A DNA stretch of 64,000 nt from an uncultured Muribaculaceae bacterium (GTDB lineage: Bacteria; Bacteroidota; Bacteroidia; Bacteroidales; Muribaculaceae), in NCBI GenBank assembly GCA_934663645.1, contig CAKUKR010000002.1:1-64000 (forward strand). The letters run 5' to 3'. The notes beneath the pieces were generated by a model that saw only the letters and a list, made by a program, of their open reading frames with translations, made no database searches and was not told the origin of the DNA. Both the position numbers and the translations under genes were made by a program. Shown in pieces: positions 44,245-51,223 of the stretch (its first letter is position 1; every line of letters starts with the position of its first letter).

Positions 44245-45195
44245 ATGAACAAGACACTTATAAACAGTCTGGACTTCACCTCGATTCCGCTGGGCATCGC
44301 CGGTGTGGTGGCAGGAGCTGCGACAGCTGCACTGCAAGGCTTCTTCGACATGACAGCGTTCCTGTTGTGCCTCGCTTTCGCCATCACCGTACAGCTGGCG
44401 AGCAACCTCATTTTCGTCAACGCATTCATAGTACAGGGAGGCGACATAGGTGCGGAATACTTTGAGGCTTATACGCAGACCTGCCCGTACAACGGCTTAG
44501 GTCACCAGCTTCGCAAATGTATCATGCTCTTCGGCACTCTCGCCGCAGTCGCGGCTGCCGCAATATGGTACGTCGGCGGCTGCTGGGTGCTGATACCCGG
44601 CGCGCTGCTGCTCGCACACATCCTGTTCTCATGCCTCGGGACAAAGCACATAGCCCGCTCCCCCATTTCAACAATCCTCGTGTTCCTCACCTTCGGCCCG
44701 GTAACGGTCATCTCTACGACTTACCTGATGGCACGGCACTCTGCCATTACAGGACTGACAGACTACGACATGGGGCCGTCGATGTTTGCTGCCATTATTA
44801 TCGGACTGTACGCCTGCAGCTCGCACATCATGTTCAACTACCAGGCATTTGAAACCGACTGGCAATACAACAAGCACTCTCTGGTCAGCATTATGGGCAA
44901 ACCTGGAGGGCGCATAGTACTGATGCTCAACTCTGCAATCGCCGTGCTTGTAGCCGCTGTCGCATCATGGATTTACCCGGTACAGATGCAATGGATACCT
45001 GTGGGGATATTTGCGGTCGGCATACTGCTGTCAGCCGCCACGGCATACTATATGCAGAAGCTCAAAGGAAGCAAATACCTGCTGCTCACCACCCTGTTCA
45101 ACACTGGCATACTGCTACTCGCCGTTCTGCTGTTCATCGACTTCTATATCTCCGACCTGCAAAACGCCGAGAACAACTTCTTCTTCCGCTTCTGA
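44245..45195 (+). CDS. divergent UbiA-superfamily prenyltransferase-like protein
   Basis: 316 residues, eight or nine transmembrane helices. The overall layout follows MenA/UbiA prenyltransferases: a first polar motif after helix 2 (here NLIFVNAFIVQGGDIG) and a second after helix 6 (FNYQAFETDWQYNKHSLVSIMGK, compare ND..DIETD...GK.TL). The first motif lacks the usual NDxxDxxxD aspartates that bind Mg-diphosphate, so normal transferase activity is doubtful. Could be a repurposed paralogue or use a different substrate. It is preceded by a weak TAACTTTA box. Confidence 0.65.
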   Translation: MNKTLINSLDFTSIPLGIAGVVAGAATAALQGFFDMTAFLLCLAFAITVQLASNLIFVNAFIVQGGDIGAEYFEAYTQTCPYNGLGHQLRKCIMLFGTLAAVAAAAIWYVGGCWVLIPGALLLAHILFSCLGTKHIARSPISTILVFLTFGPVTVISTTYLMARHSAITGLTDYDMGPSMFAAIIIGLYACSSHIMFNYQAFETDWQYNKHSLVSIMGKPGGRIVLMLNSAIAVLVAAVASWIYPVQMQWIPVGIFAVGILLSAATAYYMQKLKGSKYLLLTTLFNTGILLLAVLLFIDFYISDLQNAENNFFFRF

Positions 45196-45261
45196 CCAAC
45201 AGCTCCGACACACCATGCCGGCGCAGCAGGGGATAATGTGAGGACAATGCGCCTCTCAGCA

Positions 45262-45316
45262 TCAGAGTTCTCCGAGAACTCTGAGTACTCCGAGATATCA
45301 GAGAACTCCGAGGTTT
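45262..45316. repeat. GAACTCTGA-type palindromic repeat cluster
   Basis: The perfect palindrome TCAGAGTTCTC-C-GAGAACTCTGA (45262-45284) is followed by degenerate units GTACTCCGAGATATC and AGAGAACTCCGAGG. The same units occur at 23634-23660. The cluster sits between the UbiA-like gene and the convergent tRNA-Pro(CGG) terminator. Confidence 0.7.
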
Positions 45317-45330
45317 CAGCCGCATTTTGG

Positions 45331-45370
45331 ACAAACAAAAAAGCAGGTGAACCAACTGTTCCACCTGCTT
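45331..45370 (-). terminator. intrinsic terminator of tRNA-Pro(CGG)
   Basis: On the minus strand, stem AAGCAGGTG / CACCTGCTT (45370-45341) with a 12-nt loop is followed by TTTTTTGTTTGT. It begins 2 bp after the tRNA's 3' end. Confidence 0.88.
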
Positions 45371-45371
45371 G

Positions 45372-45445
45372 TCGGGGTGAGAAGACTCGAACTTCCGACC
45401 TCTACGTCCCGAACGTAGCGCGCTAACCAACTGTGCTACACCCCG
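45372..45445 (-). tRNA. tRNA-Pro (anticodon CGG)
   Basis: Minus-strand cloverleaf: acceptor CGGGGTG/CACCCCG fully paired, anticodon stem CTACG/CGTAG with loop TTCGGGA (CGG, reads CCG), T-arm GGAAG-TTCGAGT-CTTCT and discriminator A. CCA is not encoded. A second tRNA-Pro (TGG) lies at 36167-36241. Confidence 0.94.
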
Positions 45446-45769
45446 AGTGCCTAAGCGACTGCAAAGTTAATACCTTTTTCTCGCTTACGCAAATATCCTC
45501 CGCTTTTTTTGTTTTCTTTTTCCCACAGCCTCATAAATGCCTGCAGTTGGCCTGCCTGAACACCACGAGTTCAATCTCGAACGCCCGTACAATGTAGAGT
45601 GGAGCAGATAGGGAACAAACGGTTTTCGGCATGTACTCCTCCAAGTTCCGCACACCGAGGATAAGGATAAATAGGTTCTCCTGTCTCAAATAAAGTCCCT
45701 AAGGTCTTTAAGGACCTTAGGGACTTTCATTTGTCTGAGAGTACTCGGATTATGGTGTGTCCGCAGGTG
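45446..45769. other. gene-free region between tRNA-Pro and DUF2807 gene
   Basis: No gene is supported. An AT-rich stretch (45470-45520) upstream of tRNA-Pro probably contains its promoter, read leftward, though no clean TAnnTTTG was found; TTAACTTTGC reads on the minus strand at 45469-45460, a good -7 candidate. The CCTTAAGG hairpin occupies 45684-45740. Confidence 0.55.
45684..45740. repeat. long CCTTAAGG-type hairpin
   Basis: AAAGTCCCTAAGGTC (45692-45706) and GACCTTAGGGACTTT (45713-45727) are perfectly complementary with a TTTAAG loop; the stem extends outward through CAAAT/ATTTG and TCTCA/TGAGA with small interruptions. It shares CCTTAAGG units with 9227-9277 and 59567-59601. It lies 30 bp downstream of the DUF2807 stop and may serve as that operon's terminator. 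Confidence 0.7.
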
Positions 45770-46513
45770 CTATTCGCGGAGAGTATCGGCAGACTCGTCG
45801 TCCTCGTCCTCGAGGCGCAGCAGCTTGCCGCCGCCTCGTTTGCTGACCTGGGGGTGGCCTTTGTAGTAGATTTTGGTTGAACCGATACCCTTGACGTTCA
45901 ACCCGAAGCGCGGCCAACAGCCGATTGTGCCGCCGCCGAGGATGGTGCATTTCACATTCTCGCTCATCAGCTCGTCGGCCTGTATCAGCCCCGTGCCGAC
46001 CATCTTGAACTTTGCGTTGCTGCACTCGCCATTGACGGAGATAGTGCCGTTGCCGGTGTTGAGGAAACACTCGACGTCAGTAGCGCGTAGGTTGTCCACT
46101 ATCAGCCGCCCGTTGCCTATCAGCTCCGCCTTAAATCTAGGGCATGGCTTCACGCTGCGTATGTAGAGCGTGCTGTCGCTGTCGTTCTGTGCGTCGGAGA
46201 GGAACTCGGAATACACATACAGCGTCGGCAGCCCCCTCATGACCTTCATCTGCGGCAGCGTCTCGACCTTGAGCGTACCGTTGTTGTTTGAGACTATGAA
46301 AAAATCCGCCATCTCCTTCGGGGCGCGGAAGACCGCCAGGCCAGCCGAGTCGAGGCTCGCCGTATAGACCACATTGACATTGTTGACCACACGCAGCTTG
46401 CTGAAGCTGCCGGTTTTCAACTCATAGTCGCACACCTCGGAGTCGGCCCTTGCCGGTCCGCAACATACTGCGGACACCAATGCGAGCAACAATATACCGT
46501 ACCATTTTCTCAT
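45770..46513 (-). CDS. DUF2807 head-GIN-type exported protein
   Basis: 247 residues; signal peptide (cleavage after GPARA, ~23). The mature part is a DUF2807 (putative autotransporter adhesin head, GIN-type) beta-helix with short glycine-centred turns (TGNGTISVNGECSNAKF, GNGRLIVDNLRA, GIGSTKIYYKGHP). The family is common and poorly characterised in Bacteroidota, and is presumed periplasmic or surface. It lies 17 bp downstream of dusB on the minus strand and is probably co-transcribed with it. Confidence 0.87.
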   Translation of the reverse strand: MRKWYGILLLALVSAVCCGPARADSEVCDYELKTGSFSKLRVVNNVNVVYTASLDSAGLAVFRAPKEMADFFIVSNNNGTLKVETLPQMKVMRGLPTLYVYSEFLSDAQNDSDSTLYIRSVKPCPRFKAELIGNGRLIVDNLRATDVECFLNTGNGTISVNGECSNAKFKMVGTGLIQADELMSENVKCTILGGGTIGCWPRFGLNVKGIGSTKIYYKGHPQVSKRGGGKLLRLEDEDDESADTLRE

Positions 46514-46530
46514 GGCTGAATAGATTTGAA

Positions 46531-47517
46531 TTATATCGGTTGATAATACTTTTCTGCGATTTCATCGAAGATTTCGAGTATTTCCGCCTCGGTTTCCGCA
46601 CGCAGCATGCGGATGCGCGTTGGGCGGAAATCGGGCAGCCCCTTGAACAGCGGCGAGGCGGCAAGGTGGCGGCGTATGTGCAGTATGCCCCGGTACTCGT
46701 CGATGCGCTGTATGCTCTCACGCACCTGGCGGCGAAGCAGCGACATTTTCTCCGGCACGCTGAGGGAGGTATAGCTGCCGTGGGCAAGATACTCGGTCAC
46801 GTCGTGGAATATCCAGGGTGCGCCGAAAGAGGCACGCCCTATCATGATGCCGTCCACGCCATAGGTGTCGAAAGCGGCGGCAGCGCCTTCGGGGGTGGTT
46901 ATGTCGCCGTTGCCTATCACCGGTATCTCCATGCGAGGGTCGGCCTTGAGGCGGCCTATCAGCTCCCAGTCAGCAGTGCCGGTATACATCTGGCTGCGGG
47001 TGCGGCCGTGGACGGTAATCGCCTTTATGCCGCAGTCCTGAAGCCGCGGCCCGAGGTCGCAGATTATCTTGTTCTCGCAGTCCCAGCCAAGGCGCGTCTT
47101 GACAGTCACCGGTATGCTCACGGCATCTACGACACGGCGCGTTATGTCGAGCATTTTCGGTATGTCGCGCAGCATGCCCGCGCCTGCGCCCTTTGCAGCG
47201 ACACGCTTGACGGGGCAGCCGAAATTGATATCGAGGACATCCGGCCCGGCCTGTTCCACTATCCGTGCAGCCTCGACCATAGCGTCGGTGTCGCGGCCGT
47301 AAATCTGTATAGCCACAGGACGTTCACGGTCGTCGATGGTCAACTTGCGCACGGTGGAACCGATGTTGCGTATCAACGCTTCCGCGCTCACGAACTCGGT
47401 ATAGACCATCGCCGCCCCCATCTCACGGCATATCAGCCGGAACGACGGGTCGGTGACATCCTCCATCGGCGCGAGAAACACCGGGCGGCTACCAAATTCA
47501 ACACTGCCAATTTTCAT
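46531..47517 (-). CDS. dusB: tRNA-dihydrouridine synthase
   Basis: 328 residues. FMN-binding TIM barrel with PVFLAPMEDVTDPSFR, catalytic cysteine in INFGCPVKRV, AGAGML, the VKTRLGW block, the ITVHGRTRSQMYTG histidine motif and the GNGDITTPE/DGIMIGR phosphate-binding loops. It reduces specific uridines in tRNA D-loops using NADPH. The start at 47517 is chosen because a complete promoter ends 10 bp upstream; the ATG at 47529 overlaps its -7 box. The transcript would have almost no leader. Confidence 0.94.
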   Translation of the reverse strand: MKIGSVEFGSRPVFLAPMEDVTDPSFRLICREMGAAMVYTEFVSAEALIRNIGSTVRKLTIDDRERPVAIQIYGRDTDAMVEAARIVEQAGPDVLDINFGCPVKRVAAKGAGAGMLRDIPKMLDITRRVVDAVSIPVTVKTRLGWDCENKIICDLGPRLQDCGIKAITVHGRTRSQMYTGTADWELIGRLKADPRMEIPVIGNGDITTPEGAAAAFDTYGVDGIMIGRASFGAPWIFHDVTEYLAHGSYTSLSVPEKMSLLRRQVRESIQRIDEYRGILHIRRHLAASPLFKGLPDFRPTRIRMLRAETEAEILEIFDEIAEKYYQPI

Positions 47518-47526
47518 AACTGTCTG

Positions 47527-47556
47527 CAAATTTAGGGATTAAAATCCGAGTGGCAA
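47527..47556 (-). promoter_or_regulatory. dusB promoter, nearly leaderless
   Basis: On the minus strand TTG (47556-47554), a 19-nt spacer and TAAATTTG (47534-47527). Expected start of transcription is about 47521, within 5 nt of the chosen ATG. Confidence 0.72.
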
Positions 47557-47609
47557 CGGCAATACGCTATATAGAACAACTTTCGCGCCTCTATTGCCAA
47601 CGCCATACG

Positions 47610-48854
47610 TCAACAAATCGTCAGCGACGAGAACCCTGAGGCGAGCAACCCCTCCGCCACGGCACGCACTTGCTCTGCGGTGACCGCCATGATGCGCTCG
47701 GAAGTCCAGCGGGCATCGTGTATCTCGTTGTAATATAACAGGCTCTTGCCCATCGCCATTGCCACCGACTCACGGTTGTCAGTACCGAGGAGCAACTGTC
47801 CGGCATACTGGCGGCGTATGCGGTCGAATTTCACCGATGAAATCGGCTTTTCAGCCAACAATTCGAGTTCACGCATCACGAGGCGGCGGCACTTCTCGAC
47901 GTGGCTGTGGTCAGAGCCGAAATAGACCTGCATCAGCCCGCAGTCGCTCATCAGGGCAACGGTGCTGTCAACGGTGTATACATATCCGCGCCGCTCGCGC
48001 AGCTCCTGGTTGAGACGCGAGTTCATGCACGGCCCGCCGAGGTAATTGTTGAGCAGGAATAGGGGGAAACGCTCGTCGGCATCGCGGTTGCAGACACGCG
48101 CCCCCATGAGCGTATGCGACTGGAAGCCGCCACGGTCGCGCTTCACGGCAAAGGACGCTGCCACCGGCGGCGCCTGCCGCCCCGAATCGCGCCGCGACAG
48201 GTGCAACGTCCCGAAATACTTCTCCGCAAGCCGCTCTATGGCATGCAGCGGCGAGGGGTCTTCCACATACAGCACCATGTTGTCGGGGGTGTAAAAATCC
48301 TCGATGAAACCGCGACAATCCGCGCCTGTGAGGGCATGGACGCTGTCGGTGCTGCCGAGGATATTGTGCGCCATGGGCGAGCCTGCATACACCAGCTCCT
48401 CAAACTCGTCATAGACCGCGTCGGAGGGGGAGTCGAGATACGATTTGATCTCCTCACATACCACCTCACGCTCACGCTCGAGCTCGTCGGCAGGAAATGT
48501 GGAGTAACACACCAGGTCGGAGATGAGTTCCAGCGCACGAGCCGGCTCGCCCGCCGGAGCTGCCGTGTAAACGACCGTCTCCTCCTTGCTTGTGTACGCA
48601 TTCAGTTCGCCGCCGATGCTCTCCATGCGGTTTGAGATGTGCCAGCTGCTGCGGTGTCGCGTCCCCTTGAAAATGGTGTGTTCGACAAAATGCGCCAGGC
48701 CGTGCAGGGCTGCCCCCTCGTCACGGCTGCCCGCTCCGACCACGATGCCGATGTAGCTGACCGCACCCATGCGGCGGCGGTGCACGCACGTCAGCCCGCC
48801 TGACAGGCGAAACACGTTGTATTGCTCTGTTTCAGAATTGTTCACTGCCCTCAT
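47610..48854 (-). CDS. M16-family zinc metallopeptidase
   Basis: 414 residues, the usual ~45 kDa of single-unit M16B peptidases. The inverted zinc motif HFVEH (His55, Glu58, His59) and the third ligand Glu135 (VCEEIKSYLD), exactly 76 residues later, are intact. A second, inactive-type half (LLNNYLGGPCMNSRLNQELRERRGYVYTVDS) contains the conserved R/Y pair. No signal peptide, so probably cytoplasmic. The start at 48854 follows a promoter whose -7 element is at 48882-48875. Confidence 0.92.
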   Translation of the reverse strand: MRAVNNSETEQYNVFRLSGGLTCVHRRRMGAVSYIGIVVGAGSRDEGAALHGLAHFVEHTIFKGTRHRSSWHISNRMESIGGELNAYTSKEETVVYTAAPAGEPARALELISDLVCYSTFPADELEREREVVCEEIKSYLDSPSDAVYDEFEELVYAGSPMAHNILGSTDSVHALTGADCRGFIEDFYTPDNMVLYVEDPSPLHAIERLAEKYFGTLHLSRRDSGRQAPPVAASFAVKRDRGGFQSHTLMGARVCNRDADERFPLFLLNNYLGGPCMNSRLNQELRERRGYVYTVDSTVALMSDCGLMQVYFGSDHSHVEKCRRLVMRELELLAEKPISSVKFDRIRRQYAGQLLLGTDNRESVAMAMGKSLLYYNEIHDARWTSERIMAVTAEQVRAVAEGLLASGFSSLTIC

Positions 48855-48874
48855 ACAGTCACGGTTTGGAACTG

Positions 48875-48905
48875 CAAAATTACTATTTTTCAGCGGCGTC
48901 TGCAA
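48875..48905 (-). promoter_or_regulatory. M16 peptidase promoter
   Basis: On the minus strand TTG (48905-48903), 20-nt spacer, TAATTTTG (48882-48875); leader about 15 nt to the ATG at 48854. Confidence 0.75.
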
Positions 48906-49031
48906 TATGACGGCGCAACGGCGCAAAGATAATTATGCCTAAAAACGCGGGATTGCTTGCATGGGTGAACTATTTTTGCTAATTTAGCCCTCACAACCTA
49001 TTTTGCGTCAAATACATACCCCCTTACGACT

Positions 49032-50621
49032 ATGAGAATAACACTCTGCATAGCCCTTGTCGCCGCCGCAGCATTGCTGGCCGCGTGCGCCGGCAAACAA
49101 CATACGCGCAACGCCAACATGCCTGAAGAGGAGCTGCGCGAACTCAATGAGGTCATCGCCGATGCCCCCAAGTACCGCAATGCCGTGAGGCAATACATCG
49201 ACTCCGTAGACCAGATAGCCAACAACACCCCCGACCCCGGCAAGGCTGCGGAGATATACAACAACCTGACGCACAAGATAAGCGTGATGGAGGCAGACTC
49301 TGCCATAGACTACGCGAACAAGGCCATCGCCACTGCCCGGCGTTCCGGCAATGACTCGATACTGGTTTCTGCCCGCATCTCACGCCTCAGCGCACTCACC
49401 TCTGCCGGCATTTTCAACATAGCCGAGAAGGAGCTGCTTGAGCTCGAGCCCGAGCCGATGTCGCCGCTGCAACGCATATTCTTCTGGCAAGTGGCCCGGC
49501 AGCTGTATGCCTACCTGCAACTGTATACTGTCGAGAACTACGAGATATCAAGCGAGTTCGGCAAAAAGACACGAGCGTATGACGACTCGCTGATGCTCAA
49601 CCTCCCCAACGAAAGCCATTTCAAACAGTTTCTAGAGTGCGAGAGGATGACAGTCAACGGCAACTTCCGCAGGGCGCAAATTGCGCTCGACAAGCTGCTC
49701 AGGCGCATTGACCCCTCGGACAACCTGTACGGCATGACTGCCTTCCAGCTCGCCATAACATACAAGCACACAGGCAATGAGCGCATGTATGGCGCATACA
49801 TGGCGCGTGCCGCCGTAAGCGACATCAAGGCCGGCGTGCGCGAGGGCCTCGCCCTGTTCAGCCTCGCCAACTGGATGTATGACCAGGGGGAGATCGCAGC
49901 AGCGTTTGAATACATAAACTTCGCAATGCGCGAAGCCATGATAGGCAACGTGCGCATGAGGGCGGTCAACATCGCGAGCATGCTGCCTATGATAGACGAG
50001 ACATACCTGCAAGCCAGCAACAATTCGCACGACCGGCTGATGCTCTACATCACCATCTCGGTGCTGCTGCTCACCATACTGGCGGCAATACTGCTGCTGC
50101 TCGCCATAGAGCGGCGCAAGAAGGCTGCGACACAGGCCAAGCTCATCGCGCTCAGCAAGACGCAGGAGGCCCACACCGCCAACTTCCTCGCCCTATGCTC
50201 GACATACTACCACAAGCTGAACTCGCTCGAAATGCTTGTGCGACGCAAGATATCCTCAGGGCAGACCGAGGAGCTGCTGCGACTGCTCAAATCCGGGCGG
50301 TATTCAGAGGAACAGGGCGATGAAATATCAGACATTTTCGACCGCTCCATACTCGACATTTACCCCGATTTCATCGAGCAAATCAACGCACTGCTCCGCC
50401 CGGAGGAACGGTTCCCAGACACTGGCGAAAAGACCCTTCACAACGAGCTGCGCATCTACGCCCTTGTCAAGATGGGCATTACCGAGAGCACACGCATAGC
50501 CCAGATACTGAACTATTCGGTCAACACCGTCTACGCATACCGCAACAAGATGCGCAACAAGGCCATCGACCGCGAGAATTTCGAGGCCAATGTGGCGGAA
50601 CTTTCAGGCGTAAACCAGTGA
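49032..50621 (+). CDS. TPR transmembrane regulator with C-terminal HTH (DUF6377-like)
   Basis: 529 residues. Signal-type N-terminus with LLAAC lipobox-like site (Cys19), TPR-like helical region to ~330, one transmembrane helix (LMLYITISVLLLTILAAILLLLAI, ~337-360), a cytoplasmic coiled segment and a C-terminal LuxR-like helix-turn-helix (ALVKMGITESTRIAQILNYSVNTVYAYRNKMRNKA). The layout matches Bacteroidota DUF6377 regulators that join a periplasmic sensor to DNA binding. Targets unknown. Upstream only a weak TAATTTAG box is seen. Downstream is the candidate small RNA. Confidence 0.85.
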   Translation: MRITLCIALVAAAALLAACAGKQHTRNANMPEEELRELNEVIADAPKYRNAVRQYIDSVDQIANNTPDPGKAAEIYNNLTHKISVMEADSAIDYANKAIATARRSGNDSILVSARISRLSALTSAGIFNIAEKELLELEPEPMSPLQRIFFWQVARQLYAYLQLYTVENYEISSEFGKKTRAYDDSLMLNLPNESHFKQFLECERMTVNGNFRRAQIALDKLLRRIDPSDNLYGMTAFQLAITYKHTGNERMYGAYMARAAVSDIKAGVREGLALFSLANWMYDQGEIAAAFEYINFAMREAMIGNVRMRAVNIASMLPMIDETYLQASNNSHDRLMLYITISVLLLTILAAILLLLAIERRKKAATQAKLIALSKTQEAHTANFLALCSTYYHKLNSLEMLVRRKISSGQTEELLRLLKSGRYSEEQGDEISDIFDRSILDIYPDFIEQINALLRPEERFPDTGEKTLHNELRIYALVKMGITESTRIAQILNYSVNTVYAYRNKMRNKAIDRENFEANVAELSGVNQ

Positions 50622-50746
50622 CATTTCGCGATCAACGCCTATATACAACACCAGTTTTAGTTTATATTCCAAAATCATATACACCTGACATTCAGATGAT
50701 TGAAAGTCAAATCATTTATATTCGCCTTATATCAGGCGGATTTTAC

Positions 50747-50777
50747 TTGCTGCCGCCTATGTGATGTTGTAATTTTG
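50747..50777 (+). promoter_or_regulatory. promoter of candidate small RNA
   Basis: TTG (50747-50749), exactly 20 nt, TAATTTTG (50770-50777). The predicted start is near 50784. No reading frame of credible length begins in the following 200 bp. Confidence 0.75.
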
Positions 50778-50783
50778 CAACGT

Positions 50784-50992
50784 GATCAAATCACAGCACA
50801 CAACAAAGACGAAACCGACATCAGGTTAGACACATCATAGGTTGAAAATCTGAAACACGCAAAATAGAGATTTTTCATAGGTTAGTAAGGGTAACAATCA
50901 ATAAGACTAATGAAATCGTTTATGTTAGGTTTGTAGAACAGAATTTGATTCGTATTTGCCGGCCTCTTGGGAAAGAGGCCGGCTGATTTTTT
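50784..50992 (+). ncRNA. candidate intergenic small RNA (~209 nt)
   Basis: A complete transcription unit without a gene: consensus promoter just upstream and a strong intrinsic terminator at the end. The body is AT-rich compared with flanking genes. It contains two CATAGGTT copies (50835 and 50877 area) and an internal hairpin GAAAATCT / AGATTTTTC, then a low-structure stretch AGTAAGGGTAACAATCAATA. Size and AT-rich body would fit a trans-acting RNA or a 6S-type RNA, but I cannot assign it to a family. It could alternatively be a long leader of pheT terminated early; pheT however has its own promoter at 51033-51064. Confidence 0.65.
50958..50992 (+). terminator. intrinsic terminator of the small RNA
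   Basis: GCCGGCCTCTT (50958-50968) / AAGAGGCCGGC (50973-50983), an 11-bp perfect stem with GGGA loop, followed by TGATTTTTTG. Confidence 0.9.
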
Positions 50993-51032
50993 GTCCGGCA
51001 CAGGCCCCCGCGAGCAAGAATATCCACCGCAA

Positions 51033-51064
51033 TTTTGCCGTTAGGGCGATTTTTGCTACTTTTG
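51033..51064 (+). promoter_or_regulatory. pheT promoter
   Basis: TTTTG (51033-51037), 19-nt spacer, TACTTTTG (51057-51064). The leader to the ATG at 51224 is about 150 nt and begins with one GTACGCGC and two GCGCGTAC octamers (51072-51104) that could form mutually exclusive hairpins. Confidence 0.72.
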
Positions 51065-51223
51065 CACTATTGTACGCGCCGCGTGCGCGTACACATGCGC
51101 GTACGGGGGACAAACCCACCCTCGGGAAAGCCCCGGGACACGCAGCCATAACTGAAAAATAAACCACAGGCCGCACGCTGCGGCACCAGTCCGGACGGAC
51201 GGCCTGAAAGCCAAATAACGACG

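Noticed and set aside
46450-47535. 361-codon open frame on + opposite dusB
   Set aside because: Antisense to an intact enzyme gene and extends into the neighbouring DUF2807 gene; no family features.
51065-51223. T-box or Phe attenuator in the pheT leader
   Set aside because: No T-box sequence, no U-tailed terminator after 51064 and no Phe-rich leader peptide; a small uORF at 51095 has no Phe codons.
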